A stretch of 64,000 nt of DNA, taken from contig NZ_MU255056.1 of NCBI RefSeq assembly GCF_000227725.2, forward strand, positions 368,088-432,087, in the 5' to 3' direction. Positions 25,390 to 35,216 of this stretch are shown piece by piece. The notes below the pieces were generated by a model. The model made no database searches. It was not told the DNA's origin and was given only the letters and a program-made list of their open reading frames with translations. Each line of letters opens with the position of its first letter. The first letter of the stretch is position 1. The DNA is from Thiorhodospira sibirica ATCC 700588. GTDB lineage: Bacteria > Pseudomonadota > Gammaproteobacteria > Ectothiorhodospirales > Ectothiorhodospiraceae. Both the position numbers and the translations under genes were made by a program.

Positions 25390-28300
25390 TTAGGCGGATG
25401 GTGCAGCAGGCGGTGTCTCGGTTTTGCTATGAAGATGATGTTGCGTAAGCAGTTCCAGGGCACGCTCGTACTGGATGGTTTCGATCAGTTCCTGTAAACG
25501 CGCCAGGGTGTTTTCATCAACTTTGCTTTGCCAGATATCCAGGGCGGCATCCAGCACCGGATCATCAATGAATTCATGGTGTTCCAGCGCTTTATACAGC
25601 TCATCCAGGAGATGCAGCCGTACATGTGGGTTGAGCGTGCGATCCGTGCGATGCGAGGGTTTGAGTACACGCAGCGCCTGGGTAGTCTGCTGCACGGCGG
25701 CAATGAGCTGTTGTTGCATGGCCTCGGGTACGGCCTGCGCATCGCGTAAACGCTGTTCAATATCAGCACACAGGTGTTGCAGCGTGGTTGCTCCCAAGGT
25801 ACCTGCCGCCCCTTTGAGTTTATGCGCGACGATCATGGCTTCGGCAGTATTGCCTTGCGCCAGCAGGCTTGGCAGACTGCTGTATTCCTCATGGAGCCGC
25901 GCCTTAAAAGCCAGCAGCATCTTGTGATACAGCCCCTGATCCTGATCCATAAATTGCAGACCCCTGACAAGATCAAAGCCGTCTAACTGCCGGGGCAGCT
26001 TACCCGGCGCTACGGCTAAGGCGCTTGCTGCACCGCCCGCTGTTGATGCCTGGCGATGCTCAGGACGTTGTTGCAGGTAGTGTGCAAGGGTTTGATACAG
26101 GCGTTCTGGTTCAATGGGTTTACCCAGATGCGCATCCATGCCCGCCGCTTTGACTTCCTGACGATCCTGATCAAGCACTGCCGCAGATAAGGCAATGATC
26201 GGGAGTCGTGGATGCAGGGCTTTAATCTGACGGGCGGCGGTAAAGCCATCCATCACCGGCATTTGCAGATCCATCAGAATCAGATCAAGGAGCTGGGTAT
26301 GGGCAATATTCACCGCCTCCAGGCCCTGATTGGCCACCAATACCTGGGCCCCGGTCTTTTTCAGCATGCTGACAGCCACCTGCTGATTGATCAGATTATC
26401 TTCCACCAGCAGCAGGGTGTATGCAGAAAAATCCGGGGCTGCTTTTGCAGGCGGCGGCGATGGTGTGGCAGGCTGGCTTTGCTTGCTTTGAATCATGGCC
26501 TTCCATAGCATGGGCAGGGTGACCGGCTTGTTGAGGAACACCTGATAGTCACGCTTGCCCGGCGTCATCGGGGCGGCCAGGGCGCTGATCATGATCACGC
26601 TGGTTTGTGGGATGCCGGTAGCCTGTGGCGCTTGTTGTCTGGAAATTTCGCGGGCCACCCCCATGCCATCGCGCTGCCCCGGCATATCCCAATCCAGCAG
26701 TACAAAATCAAAGGGCTGGTCATTTTCTCGGGCGCGGTGTATCGCTTTCAGGGTCGCATCGCTGTTTGTGGCCTCATGAACCTCAAACTGACAGTGTTCG
26801 AGCATTTCACGCAAAATGCACCGCGCCAGCGGATGATCATCGGCAACCAAGACACGGCGCATTCCCTGCAAAGCTTCCGGGCACTGCATATCCGGCGTGT
26901 TGGGCTCGGCAATGGGGAGGGTCAGCGAAAAACCAAAGCAGCTGCCCTTACCAGGTTCAGACTGCACCGTAAAGCGCCCGCCCATCTTATCGACCAACTG
27001 GCGACTGATGGCCAGCCCTAAACCACTGCCGCCGTATTCCCGGGTGGTTGAGCTGTCAGCCTGGCTGAATTCCTGAAAAAGTTTGGCCACCTGCGCGGCA
27101 CTCATGCCGATGCCGCTATCCTCCACCGCAATATCCAGATGCACCTGATGCGGCGGCAAGGGCGTGGGGCTAATACGCAAAGATACCGTGCCCTGATGGG
27201 TAAATTTAATGGCATTGCCCAAGAGATTGGTGAGAATCTGTCCCAGGCGCAGGCGATCACCGATCAGGCGATCCGGCACATCGGGATGAATCTGAAACAA
27301 TAACTCCAGATTTTTCTGGCTGGCGGCGGCGGCAAACAGGGTCCCCATCTGCTGGATCAGCTCATGCAGGCTAAACGGCTGTATCTCAAGCTCAAGCTTA
27401 CCGGCCTCAATCTTGGCATAATCCAGAATGTCGTTGATGATGGCCAGCAGAATGCGCGCAGAATCGTGAATCTTGTGCAGATAATCGAGCTGGCCTTCAT
27501 TGAGCGGCGTTTGCAACAGCAGATGACTTAGGCCAATCACCGCGTTGAGCGGGGTGCGGATCTCATGGCTCATATTGGCAAGAAACTGGCCTTTGAGCTG
27601 ATTGGCGCGCTCGGCCTCTTCTTTGGCCTGCTGCAAGGCGTGTTCGCTCTGCTTGATCTGGGTTAAATCGCTGTAAACGGCGACGATTTCGCCGGAATTG
27701 AGCTTAAAGACCTTGTTTTCCCGCCAGGCGAGGATGCGTTCATCGCGATACAGCGCTGCCGGATACAGCTCGCTGCGCCCGGTGTGATAGACGCGCTGAA
27801 ACACCGCCAGCAAGCCAAACTCAATGATGCCGGGGAACACCGCCGTGACCCGCCGCCCTAAAATGGCCTCACGCGCCAGCCCTTCCATTTTTTCCACAGC
27901 AGGATTGATGTCTACAAAGACAAAATCCTGCCCATTATCCACCGCCTGATACACCGCCACGCCGCTGTGGGTATGCTCAAAAATTCCGCGAAAGCGGTCT
28001 CGCTGGGTGAATAATTCCTGACGTAGTTGCTCCTGGGTGCTGACATCGCTGAAGGTCGTCACGGCGCCGCGCAAGCGTCCTTTGATCAGCAACGGACGAC
28101 TGAAGATCTGCACCCGCAGCAATTGCCCGCTTTTGGCGCGAAACAGGTCGATGCTATCAAAGCTTTGCTTGTCGGCGGTGCTCAGAAATAAAGGGCATTG
28201 CTGTAGCGGCAAAAAGCCGTTGGCGGTGTGGCGATGAAACAGGTCGTGGGCGATATAGCCGATTAACTCGTCTTCGGCATAGCCGAGCAGCGCGCAGGCG

Positions 28301-29472
28301 GTGGCATTGACATCAAGAATCACGCCCGCATCATCGGTGACATACAGCCCTTCGCCCATCGTGTCATAGACGGTTTGCAGATACTGTTTTTCCCGTCGCT
28401 GGCGCTGGTGACTTTGTAACAACAGCCACAGGACAAACAACATCGCCCCCACAGCCACCGCCCCCGCCAGCCAGAGTACATACCATTGATCACTGAGCGT
28501 ACTGAGCTGCGGGGCGCTGCGATAGGCAATCAGAAAACCGCCCACCTCGCCGCCCACATCCAGGGTTGGCACCAAGGTCACCACATAGGGCTGAGCGTAT
28601 TTTTTGAGCAGCACGCTGCCCGCCTGGCCCGTCTCCAGCAGCGCTTGTGCCCGCGCATGACGCGCCAGCAAGGTCGCCAGTTCCAGGCTTTGCTCAGACA
28701 ACTCCGGGCCAGCATTGGGCAGGGTGCGCTGCGGGTCTTCTCGCCAAAAGTGCTGTGAACCTTCCCAGGGTGCATACAGCGCAAATTGCGCGGTGAACAG
28801 GCGCGCTTGCAGCTGGCCGGCATTGATCACAAACTCAAAATCGCCACTGCCATGCAGCGCCAGCAAATTATGCCGAATACGCTCAAAGGGAACGCTCAAC
28901 TCCACACTGCCCAGATGTTGGCCATCCGGTGCGCTGATCGGAAACACATTACGAAAACCGGAGGCCACGCGACCGGCCTCAAAACCGCTGATGATGCGCT
29001 TTTCGGTATTCGCAATATAGACGCTGTGGCGAGCAGCAAAGAGGTTATCGCCATACTGCAGCGGGGCATGAAAGCGCAGCAGGCTATCGCCATTGGGCAA
29101 ATGGAAATGCAACTGGCGCACACCGTGCAAAAGCATCTGTCGATAGGCGGTATCCAGATGCGTCTTCAGTGCGGCCCTGGCGGCGTCCCGGGTGTCGGTG
29201 TCCTGCGCTAAAACGAGGATGTCCAGCGTCTGCGGGTCCAGCACATATAAGCGAAAATACGCCTCCATGCTTTCGTAATGGTGCTGCAATACCGCCCGCC
29301 AGGCCAATTCCTGCATCTGGGTTTGCTCGCGCAGATGGGCCTCAATGCCCTGCTGGGTGCGTTCGTGCAGATACCACCCCAGACTCGCCACGCAAGCCAT
29401 CCAGACAAACAGCAAGACCACAATCAAGGCTTTGGGGTTTTGTGGTAAGGCCAATTCAAGATAAGAGCGCAT
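25390..29472 (-). CDS. Hybrid sensor histidine kinase (sensor-PAS-PAS-HK-REC-REC-HPt)
   Basis: A membrane multi-step phosphorelay kinase of about 1360 residues. Order: membrane segment (about 15-35), periplasmic double-Cache-like domain (35-325; HSVYIANTEKRIISGFEAG), second membrane segment (330-352), two PAS domains (360-480, 490-605), HisKA with His636 in ANMSHEIRTPLN, HATPase (about 740-855; GNAIKF, EDSGIGMS, GGSGLGL), REC1 with Asp927, REC2 with Asp1068, and HPt with His1217 in AHKLKGAAGTLG. ATG 29472 has GGGAG 12 bases upstream; ATG 29496, overlapping the preceding gene, is possible. It follows a glycosyltransferase gene. No output regulator is adjacent; the distant REC-PP2C and HD-GYP proteins are possible targets. 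Confidence 0.9.
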   Translation of the reverse strand: MRSYLELALPQNPKALIVVLLFVWMACVASLGWYLHERTQQGIEAHLREQTQMQELAWRAVLQHHYESMEAYFRLYVLDPQTLDILVLAQDTDTRDAARAALKTHLDTAYRQMLLHGVRQLHFHLPNGDSLLRFHAPLQYGDNLFAARHSVYIANTEKRIISGFEAGRVASGFRNVFPISAPDGQHLGSVELSVPFERIRHNLLALHGSGDFEFVINAGQLQARLFTAQFALYAPWEGSQHFWREDPQRTLPNAGPELSEQSLELATLLARHARAQALLETGQAGSVLLKKYAQPYVVTLVPTLDVGGEVGGFLIAYRSAPQLSTLSDQWYVLWLAGAVAVGAMLFVLWLLLQSHQRQRREKQYLQTVYDTMGEGLYVTDDAGVILDVNATACALLGYAEDELIGYIAHDLFHRHTANGFLPLQQCPLFLSTADKQSFDSIDLFRAKSGQLLRVQIFSRPLLIKGRLRGAVTTFSDVSTQEQLRQELFTQRDRFRGIFEHTHSGVAVYQAVDNGQDFVFVDINPAVEKMEGLAREAILGRRVTAVFPGIIEFGLLAVFQRVYHTGRSELYPAALYRDERILAWRENKVFKLNSGEIVAVYSDLTQIKQSEHALQQAKEEAERANQLKGQFLANMSHEIRTPLNAVIGLSHLLLQTPLNEGQLDYLHKIHDSARILLAIINDILDYAKIEAGKLELEIQPFSLHELIQQMGTLFAAAASQKNLELLFQIHPDVPDRLIGDRLRLGQILTNLLGNAIKFTHQGTVSLRISPTPLPPHQVHLDIAVEDSGIGMSAAQVAKLFQEFSQADSSTTREYGGSGLGLAISRQLVDKMGGRFTVQSEPGKGSCFGFSLTLPIAEPNTPDMQCPEALQGMRRVLVADDHPLARCILREMLEHCQFEVHEATNSDATLKAIHRARENDQPFDFVLLDWDMPGQRDGMGVAREISRQQAPQATGIPQTSVIMISALAAPMTPGKRDYQVFLNKPVTLPMLWKAMIQSKQSQPATPSPPPAKAAPDFSAYTLLLVEDNLINQQVAVSMLKKTGAQVLVANQGLEAVNIAHTQLLDLILMDLQMPVMDGFTAARQIKALHPRLPIIALSAAVLDQDRQEVKAAGMDAHLGKPIEPERLYQTLAHYLQQRPEHRQASTAGGAASALAVAPGKLPRQLDGFDLVRGLQFMDQDQGLYHKMLLAFKARLHEEYSSLPSLLAQGNTAEAMIVAHKLKGAAGTLGATTLQHLCADIEQRLRDAQAVPEAMQQQLIAAVQQTTQALRVLKPSHRTDRTLNPHVRLHLLDELYKALEHHEFIDDPVLDAALDIWQSKVDENTLARLQELIETIQYERALELLTQHHLHSKTETPPAAPSA

Positions 29473-29488
29473 GACCGATATTTTCTCC

Positions 29489-30400
29489 CTAAACATCAAA
29501 GCGGCAGCTGTGTCGTCGTTGCAACGAGTCGAGTAACGGTAACATCAGACACAACAGCGCCAAGCGGAGCCACACCGCACACCATACCAGCCCATATAGC
29601 GCCACAGGATAACGATGTCGATAAAATTTGTGATAATAGCGCAACATCCCCCGGTGTTTATGCCATTCCACCCGCACCCGGCGGCGACTGCTCACGCCCT
29701 TGACATGCAACACCCGCAGCGAGGGCACAAACAGGACGGTATAGCCGTGCTGGCGAAAACGATGACACCAGTCCAGATCTTCGCAGTGCAAAAAATAACC
29801 CTCATCCATCAGGCCGACGCGCTCCATCGCCGCACGTCGCAGCAGCATGAAAGCCCCGGAAATGGCATCTACCGCAATCGGTGTATTTGGCAGGGCCTCG
29901 GTGTGACGGTTAAGGTCTTGGACATGCATGAAGGGAAGCCAGCGCGGCAGATGCAGAATCCTCGCAAGACTGCGCATGGGGGTAGGTTCATGGCGGCGAC
30001 ATCCCGCCTGTTCGCGCCCGTCGGGATTGAGCAGCACACAGCCCAGCATTCCGGCCTGGGGATATTGTGTGGCAATGCGCAACAGCTGAGACAGCGTGTC
30101 GGCTTCCAGCAAGCAATCCGGGTTCAGGGATAAAATCCAGGGGCTTTGGGTTGCCGCCAGTCCACGATTGAGCGCCGTGGCAAAGCCCAGATTGCGGGCA
30201 TTGCGCAGATAGCGCAGACGCGCATCCTGCCGCGCCAACGCCTGTAAGGCGGCGGGGGTATCATCCTTAGAGGCATTATCCACCACCACCACCTCGGCCA
30301 CCTGTGCTGCGCGCAGGGCGCGTTCAACACATTCCACCGCCAGTGGCCCGCTGTTAAAGGTGACGATGACCACCGCCACACGCTCTGCACACGGGGACAT
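29489..30400 (-). CDS. Glycosyltransferase family 2 protein
   Basis: A GT-A fold sugar transferase of about 303 residues. It begins VAVVIVTFNSGPLAVECV, has the nucleotide Asp in VVVDNASKDDT, the DxD-like acceptor region SLNPDCLLE, and GAFMLLRRAAMERVGLMDEGYFLHCEDLDWCHRFRQ. These are features of rhamnosyltransferase-like GT2 enzymes of LPS or capsule assembly. A hydrophobic C-terminal stretch may touch the membrane. The ATG at 30400 is used; a TTG at 30415 overlaps the gspC stop as TTGA. It lies between gspC and the hybrid kinase gene in one run of minus-strand genes. The sugar is unknown. Confidence 0.87.
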   Translation of the reverse strand: MSPCAERVAVVIVTFNSGPLAVECVERALRAAQVAEVVVVDNASKDDTPAALQALARQDARLRYLRNARNLGFATALNRGLAATQSPWILSLNPDCLLEADTLSQLLRIATQYPQAGMLGCVLLNPDGREQAGCRRHEPTPMRSLARILHLPRWLPFMHVQDLNRHTEALPNTPIAVDAISGAFMLLRRAAMERVGLMDEGYFLHCEDLDWCHRFRQHGYTVLFVPSLRVLHVKGVSSRRRVRVEWHKHRGMLRYYHKFYRHRYPVALYGLVWCAVWLRLALLCLMLPLLDSLQRRHSCRFDV

Positions 30401-30411
30401 AAGGGCAATGC

Positions 30412-31341
30412 TCAAGGATTCAGCGCAATAATGACGCTGTGCGGCTGACCATTGCGCTCGATGTCAAGGGTCAGCTGGCTTAGTTGGGCGAGTTGGTTTT
30501 GCAGTTGTGCCGGATTGGTGATACTGGCCACCGGCTGACCGTTGACCGCAATGACCACATCCCCAGGCCGCAGGCCGAGTTCACGAAACAGGCGCGCATC
30601 CCGGCGCGGCGATATGGCAAAGCCGCGTAACTGGCCCTGATCCATCATCGGCTGGATGCGCACCGCATCAAAGAAAGTGCCTGGATCATTGAGCCATTCA
30701 TCACGGCGTGCAGCCAGGGTATGACCCGCCTGCGCATCCGGCGGCATTGCATCGGGCAAGGCTGGGATCGGCGGTGGCGGTGTGGGTGCAACAGCGCCGC
30801 TGCCGGAAGTGCGCACCGGGGACGGATTGACATCGGGTAATTCACGCAGCAGCGGCAATTTCTCTTCCTTGCCCTGATTAAAGAGGATGACGTGATCAGG
30901 ATAGACCTGCTCAAGCCGCGCCCCGCCGGGTAACGACGCACCGATGGCATAATGCTGCTCATCCCCGCCATTGCCGGCAATGATGGCCGTTCCTGCACGC
31001 GGATCAGCCAAGGCCATCACCCCTTTAAGCTCCAGTCGCAGCCGCGTTTGTGGAATCTCTATCGGCGGCGGTGCGATGACCACCGCTGCCTCTGGCTGAT
31101 GGCGACCAAACAGATGCCGCTCGGCGACCTGTTCCAGATAACGCGGGTGCTGCTCGCTTTGGCCGATACGCTCAACCGCACTGCCCAGTGGCACAACATC
31201 ATGCGCGCCTGGCGCGAGCACAGTCCAGGTCAACTGCGCCAATGACCCGCTAAACAGCACAATCAGCGCCGCCGTGACCAGCGGGGCCAGGTTGGCCAGG
31301 CGCTCAGGCTGCTTGAGCTGGGAAAGGTATTGGATGGGCAT
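30412..31341 (-). CDS. gspC: GspC-like type II secretion protein
   Basis: A bitopic inner-membrane protein: a short cytoplasmic tail, one membrane segment (about 19-38), a periplasmic homology region (VAERHLFG and LELKGVMALADPRAGTAIIAG), a proline-rich linker (APTPPPPIPALPD) and a C-terminal PDZ-like domain (GLRPGDVVIAVNGQPVASI). This is the GspC layout; GspC links the inner-membrane platform to the secretin GspD. The frame opens to 31470, but MPIQYLSQLKQPERL at 31341 is the sensible start. No other gsp gene is in the window, so this is an orphan copy or its operon is split. Confidence 0.88.
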   Translation of the reverse strand: MPIQYLSQLKQPERLANLAPLVTAALIVLFSGSLAQLTWTVLAPGAHDVVPLGSAVERIGQSEQHPRYLEQVAERHLFGRHQPEAAVVIAPPPIEIPQTRLRLELKGVMALADPRAGTAIIAGNGGDEQHYAIGASLPGGARLEQVYPDHVILFNQGKEEKLPLLRELPDVNPSPVRTSGSGAVAPTPPPPIPALPDAMPPDAQAGHTLAARRDEWLNDPGTFFDAVRIQPMMDQGQLRGFAISPRRDARLFRELGLRPGDVVIAVNGQPVASITNPAQLQNQLAQLSQLTLDIERNGQPHSVIIALNP

Positions 31342-31496
31342 TTTAAGATTTGCAGAGAGCAACGCGTGGATTTCCAATAGATGCGTGGCGAATAAAACAA
31401 CGCAGGACCAAGCCCTGAGATGACCTTTGCATAAGGTGTGCATCATACCAGCACCGCGCAGGCATCTCATTACGAATCATGCGTGGCTATGATGTG

Positions 31497-31524
31497 GCGG
31501 CATCTTCCAGATGCCGCTTTTTTT
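31497..31524. repeat. Hairpin repeat, copy 3, with T-run
   Basis: A perfect 9-bp stem (GCGGCATCT/AGATGCCGC) with loop TCC is followed by T7 (31518-31524). It has the form of a + strand terminator, though the genes on both sides run on the minus strand. It belongs to the dispersed hairpin family. Confidence 0.75.
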
Positions 31525-31553
31525 GCCCAGGGTGCTGTGCGCTCCCGGTGGGA

Positions 31554-31751
31554 TTATTTCTGTTTACGCCAGTGCTCCAGTTCTGTATCCGACAACGGGC
31601 GGGCCTCTTCTTCGAGCATGACCGGGATGTCGTCGCGGATCGGATAGGCGAGCGCAGCAGCGCAGGAAATCAGCTCGTTGTTTTGCGCATCAAAAAGCAG
31701 TGGCCCTTTGGTGACGGGGCAGGCAAGGATATCAAGTAAGCGTTTGTCCAT
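31554..31751 (-). CDS. Trm112/YcaR-family protein
   Basis: A small protein of 65 residues that begins [18 protein letters not shown] and has the [16 protein letters not shown] block of the family. In eukaryotes Trm112 activates methyltransferases; in E. coli YcaR lies in the lpxK-ycaR-kdsB region. Only one Cys pair position is retained (ACP at the N-terminus, SCAAAL later), so zinc binding is uncertain. It starts just 10 bases after the lpxK stop on the same strand and is co-transcribed. kdsB is not next in line here. Confidence 0.88.
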   Translation of the reverse strand: MDKRLLDILACPVTKGPLLFDAQNNELISCAAALAYPIRDDIPVMLEEEARPLSDTELEHWRKQK

Positions 31752-31761
31752 TGCGGGCGCC

Positions 31762-32760
31762 TTAGTTAAAACGGTTTAGATGGATGACGGCCTGTAATCG
31801 TTGCGCAAAGGCGCTGACAAAACGGGCCTCGGGGTGGGCCTTGACCGGCACAAAATAATGCCGGTCGTCGGCGAAGGTTTTGCATTTTACGCTATCTTTT
31901 TCGGTCATGAGTACCGGGTAGTCGTCGTTAAAGCGAATATCGGCGGCACGAAAGCGGTGATGATCGGGGTAGGCGTGGGGGATGATTCGCAGACCTTTTT
32001 TGCGCAGTGAGGTAAAAAAGCGTTCAGGGTTGCCGATGCCCGCAACGGCATGGACCGGTTGTTGATTGAAACTGGCCAGTTTGCACAAGGGCGACTGCCC
32101 ATCCAGGGGGATGGCTAAATTACCCACCAGGTGCATGATGTGGCTTTGTGCATAGCGCAGCTCGGTGCTGACAACAAAATCAACGCGGTTTAGACGGCTG
32201 ACCGATTCGCGCAACGGCCCGGCGGGCAGGCACAGGCCATTACCAAAGCGGCGCTCGCCATCGACCATCACGATCTCTATATCTCGCGGCAGGGCATGAT
32301 GTTGCAGGCCATCATCGCTGATGAGGATGTCGCAGTCATGCAAGGCCCGCAGAGTATGCGCTGCCCGCAGGCGATCGACATCGACCACCACCGGGCAATG
32401 GGTGTGTCGGGCCAGCATCACCGGCTCATCGCCAACCTCGGCAGGGTCGCTGTGGGCAGTGACCTCGCGTGAAAATTTGACCACCTTCCCGCCATAGCCG
32501 CGACTGACGACGCCCGGTCGCAGATTCTGACGACGCAGAAAATCACACAGCCAGATCACCATCGGCGTTTTGCCGGTTCCGCCGACGGTCAGATTACCCA
32601 CCACAATAATGGCCTTGAAGGCGGGCCGCTGGCGCTGATACGGGTCTTGCTGGGCATACCACAGAGCGCGCCCTTTGGTGATGGCGCAATACACCAGCGA
32701 TAACGGAAACAGACCAAAGCCTAACAGGGTTTTGTCTTGCCACAGGTCTTCAATGCGCAT
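31762..32760 (-). CDS. lpxK: Tetraacyldisaccharide 4'-kinase LpxK
   Basis: LpxK phosphorylates the 4' position of the lipid A disaccharide at the inner membrane. The P-loop [19 protein letters not shown] lies near residue 55. VVSRGYGGK, the metal-binding [19 protein letters not shown] and GIGNPERFF complete the family signature. The length (332) is normal. The gene follows msbA by 12 bases, the usual gammaproteobacterial order msbA-lpxK, and is followed by the Trm112 gene. Essential for outer-membrane LPS, so the organism surely makes lipid A. Confidence 0.95.
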   Translation of the reverse strand: MRIEDLWQDKTLLGFGLFPLSLVYCAITKGRALWYAQQDPYQRQRPAFKAIIVVGNLTVGGTGKTPMVIWLCDFLRRQNLRPGVVSRGYGGKVVKFSREVTAHSDPAEVGDEPVMLARHTHCPVVVDVDRLRAAHTLRALHDCDILISDDGLQHHALPRDIEIVMVDGERRFGNGLCLPAGPLRESVSRLNRVDFVVSTELRYAQSHIMHLVGNLAIPLDGQSPLCKLASFNQQPVHAVAGIGNPERFFTSLRKKGLRIIPHAYPDHHRFRAADIRFNDDYPVLMTEKDSVKCKTFADDRHYFVPVKAHPEARFVSAFAQRLQAVIHLNRFN

Positions 32761-32772
32761 GACCGGTCTCGC

Positions 32773-34578
32773 TTATAGGCCAAGGCCGCTGGCAGGGGCC
32801 TCGGTGTTGAATTGCAGTCGATACAGGCGGGCATAGATGCCCTCTTGGTCCAGCAATTGCTGATGCGTACCCAGCTCGACAATGCGGCCTTGTTGCATGA
32901 CGGCAATGCGATCGGCGCTTTCAATGGTGGAGAGACGGTGCGCAATCACCAGGGTGGTACGGTTGCGCCTTAGATTCTCCATGGCCGCCTGAATGTAGCG
33001 CTCCGATTCGGTATCCAGGGCTGAAGTTGCCTCATCCAGGATCAGGATCGGGGCATCTTTGCAAAAGGCGCGTGCCAAGGCGATGCGCTGACGCTGCCCG
33101 CCGGAGAGCAGGATGCCATTTTCGCCCACACGCGTCTGCAGCCCGTGGGGCAGGGCATTGATAAATTCCATCGCATAGGCCGCCTCAGCCGCCGCCTGGA
33201 TGCGCGCCTCCCGCTCAGGACCGCGTTGCCCATAGGCGATATTATGCGCCAGGGTGTCGTCAAACAAGGTGACATGTTGGCCCACATAGGCGATCTGGGC
33301 GCGCAGATCATAGAGCCGATACTGTTCAATGGGGATACCGTCTAAGGTAATGCTGCCGTGCTGTGGACGGTAAAAGCGCGGCAACAGGCTGGCCAGGGTG
33401 GTTTTGCCGCTACCGGAGCGCCCGACCAGGGCCACGGTTTCGCCCGGTTGGAGGGTGAGGGTGATGTCGTGTAACACCGCGCCCTGTGCTGGCGTGTACG
33501 CAAACTCCACCTGGCGAAATTCAATGTGGCCCCGCGCCCGTTTCACGGACTGTTTACCGAGGTCGGTCTCGGTGGGCGAGGCCAGCAGGGCAAAGATGTT
33601 TTGCCCGGCGGCAATGCCTTTTTGCAGCAAGACATTGACATTGGTGAGGCGTCGCACCGGGGTCAGCAGTAGCAGCATGGCGGTAATAAACGACACAAAG
33701 GTGCCCACGCTAAGGCTTTCCAGCGTAGGTTGCAAGGTTGCCAGCCAGACAATCAGCGCCAGGGCGAGCGCGACAATGAATTGCACCAGCGGCATGTGTC
33801 CGGACTGGGCGGCGACCAGCTTCATGTGCAGGCGGCGGTTGCGTTCATTGATCTGATCAAAGCGCGCCTGTTCGTAGGCTTGCCCGTTGAAAATCTTGAC
33901 CTCCCGCTGCCCGTCAATGACCTCGTTGGCCACCTGGGTGACATCCCCCATGGACGACTGAATACGCCGACTGAGACGGCGAAAGCGGCGGGTGACACGA
34001 GACACCACAATGGCCACCAACGGCGCAATAATCAGCACCGCCAGGGTCAGCCGCCAGTTCAGATACAGCATCCAGCCCAGCAGGCCCAGCACGGTGAGCG
34101 TATCGCGCACTAAAATCGTGAGGCTATCCGTGGCCGCCCCGGCCACTTGTTCGACATGGTAAGTCAGGCGCGCCACCAGCAGGCCCGAGGGGGTGTTATC
34201 GTAAGCCCCCACCGGCATGTGCAACAGGTGCCAAAACAGCCGTTCACGCAAGGTTTTTACCACCTGCCGCCCGACATATTTCATGGTGTAATTGGAGACA
34301 AACTCCGCCACACCACGCACGATAAACAAGCCCAGAATGGCCAGCGGAATCCAGCGGATCAGATCCGGATCACGGGCCACAAAGCTGCCATCCATCAGCG
34401 GACGCATCAAGGCGGCAAAGCCGGTTTCCGTAGCCGCCGTTAGCACCATGGTCAGCAGCGATAGTGACAGAATCGGCCAATAGGCCAGGGAGTAGCCCAA
34501 CAGGTGTTGATAGACCTGCCAGCCAGACAGCTGGGCGCTATCTGGCGGTGCGAGGGAATCAGGTAATGAAGAAGAAAT
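32773..34578 (-). CDS. msbA: Lipid A export ABC transporter MsbA
   Basis: MsbA flips lipid A-core across the inner membrane. Six membrane helices (about 45-330) precede an ATPase domain with Walker A VGRSGSGKTTLASLL, signature LSGGQRQRIALARA, Walker B ILILDEATSALD and the switch His (IAHRLST). The first usual start codon is TTG 34500, but similarity to MsbA (SGWQVYQHLLGYSLAYW) continues upstream of it. The frame is open back to ATT 34578, which has AGGGG 6 bases before it, and no ATG, GTG or TTG lies between. I therefore propose an ATT start, giving 601 residues. The yggT stop is 15 bases upstream. Confidence 0.9.
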   Translation of the reverse strand: MSSSLPDSLAPPDSAQLSGWQVYQHLLGYSLAYWPILSLSLLTMVLTAATETGFAALMRPLMDGSFVARDPDLIRWIPLAILGLFIVRGVAEFVSNYTMKYVGRQVVKTLRERLFWHLLHMPVGAYDNTPSGLLVARLTYHVEQVAGAATDSLTILVRDTLTVLGLLGWMLYLNWRLTLAVLIIAPLVAIVVSRVTRRFRRLSRRIQSSMGDVTQVANEVIDGQREVKIFNGQAYEQARFDQINERNRRLHMKLVAAQSGHMPLVQFIVALALALIVWLATLQPTLESLSVGTFVSFITAMLLLLTPVRRLTNVNVLLQKGIAAGQNIFALLASPTETDLGKQSVKRARGHIEFRQVEFAYTPAQGAVLHDITLTLQPGETVALVGRSGSGKTTLASLLPRFYRPQHGSITLDGIPIEQYRLYDLRAQIAYVGQHVTLFDDTLAHNIAYGQRGPEREARIQAAAEAAYAMEFINALPHGLQTRVGENGILLSGGQRQRIALARAFCKDAPILILDEATSALDTESERYIQAAMENLRRNRTTLVIAHRLSTIESADRIAVMQQGRIVELGTHQQLLDQEGIYARLYRLQFNTEAPASGLGL

Positions 34579-34587
34579 AGCCTGCCC
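34576..34587 (-). promoter_or_regulatory. Ribosome site and putative ATT start of msbA
   Basis: On the minus strand AGGGG (34587 to about 34585 in the purine run) is followed by ATT at 34578-34576 in frame with msbA. ATT starts are rare; the classic case is infC, where they limit expression. CTG or TTG codons further in would lack the conserved N-terminus. Confidence 0.55.
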
Positions 34588-34593
34588 CTGCCG

Positions 34594-35148
34594 TTAAAAG
34601 GAGCTGATCAGAATCAGCAAGACATTCAGGCCAATGATGGCAACCAGGGGGGAGAGATCAATCATCCCGGTCTGTGGCAGGATGCGCCGCAAGGGGGTAA
34701 GCAGGGGGCGGTTAAGGCTATGCAGCAAAGAGGCCAGCGGATTATGACGCATCCCGCCCCCAGCCATAAACCAGCTCATGACCGCCTCAATGATCAGGCT
34801 AACCATGTAGATATAAATCACCAGACGCGCTAGCTGCACCAGACTCAAGACCATCAGCGCCAACAGCCCCACGCCAATCCCGCTTAACAGCGCAATCAGC
34901 CAAAGCTCCATCAGCTTTAAGGTAAAAATCAGAAAAAACGCGGCACTGTCGATGGGGCCAACCGAGGGCAACAGGCGGCGCAAGGGACGCAGCACCGGCT
35001 GCGTGGCACTGATTAAAAACTGCGAAATCGGGTTATAAACATCGGCCCGCGATACGGCGAGCAAAGTGCGCAGCATCAATATCAAAATATACAGGCTAAA
35101 CAGCGTCGAGACCAAAAACACCGCGACGTTTTGCAAAGGAGTCGGCAT
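34594..35148 (-). CDS. YggT-family membrane protein
   Basis: A hydrophobic protein of 184 residues made of two YGGT repeats, each with membrane segments and a P-[IL]-S...P-L-L/V-x-P-L-R-R-[IL]-L-P motif: YNPISQFLISATQPVLRPLRRLLP and NPLASLLHSLNRPLLTPLRRILP. The two copies face each other as an internal duplication. It stands after proC, the order of E. coli proC-yggT. Some members are linked to osmotic stress and cell division; the activity is unknown. The msbA reading frame begins 15 bases after its stop. Confidence 0.9.
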   Translation of the reverse strand: MPTPLQNVAVFLVSTLFSLYILILMLRTLLAVSRADVYNPISQFLISATQPVLRPLRRLLPSVGPIDSAAFFLIFTLKLMELWLIALLSGIGVGLLALMVLSLVQLARLVIYIYMVSLIIEAVMSWFMAGGGMRHNPLASLLHSLNRPLLTPLRRILPQTGMIDLSPLVAIIGLNVLLILISSF

Positions 35149-35216
35149 GGTTTACATGTCCTTGAAAATTAAATGACGCACACAGCGTCAATGGGTCGAA
35201 AAAACCTAAGACGTAT

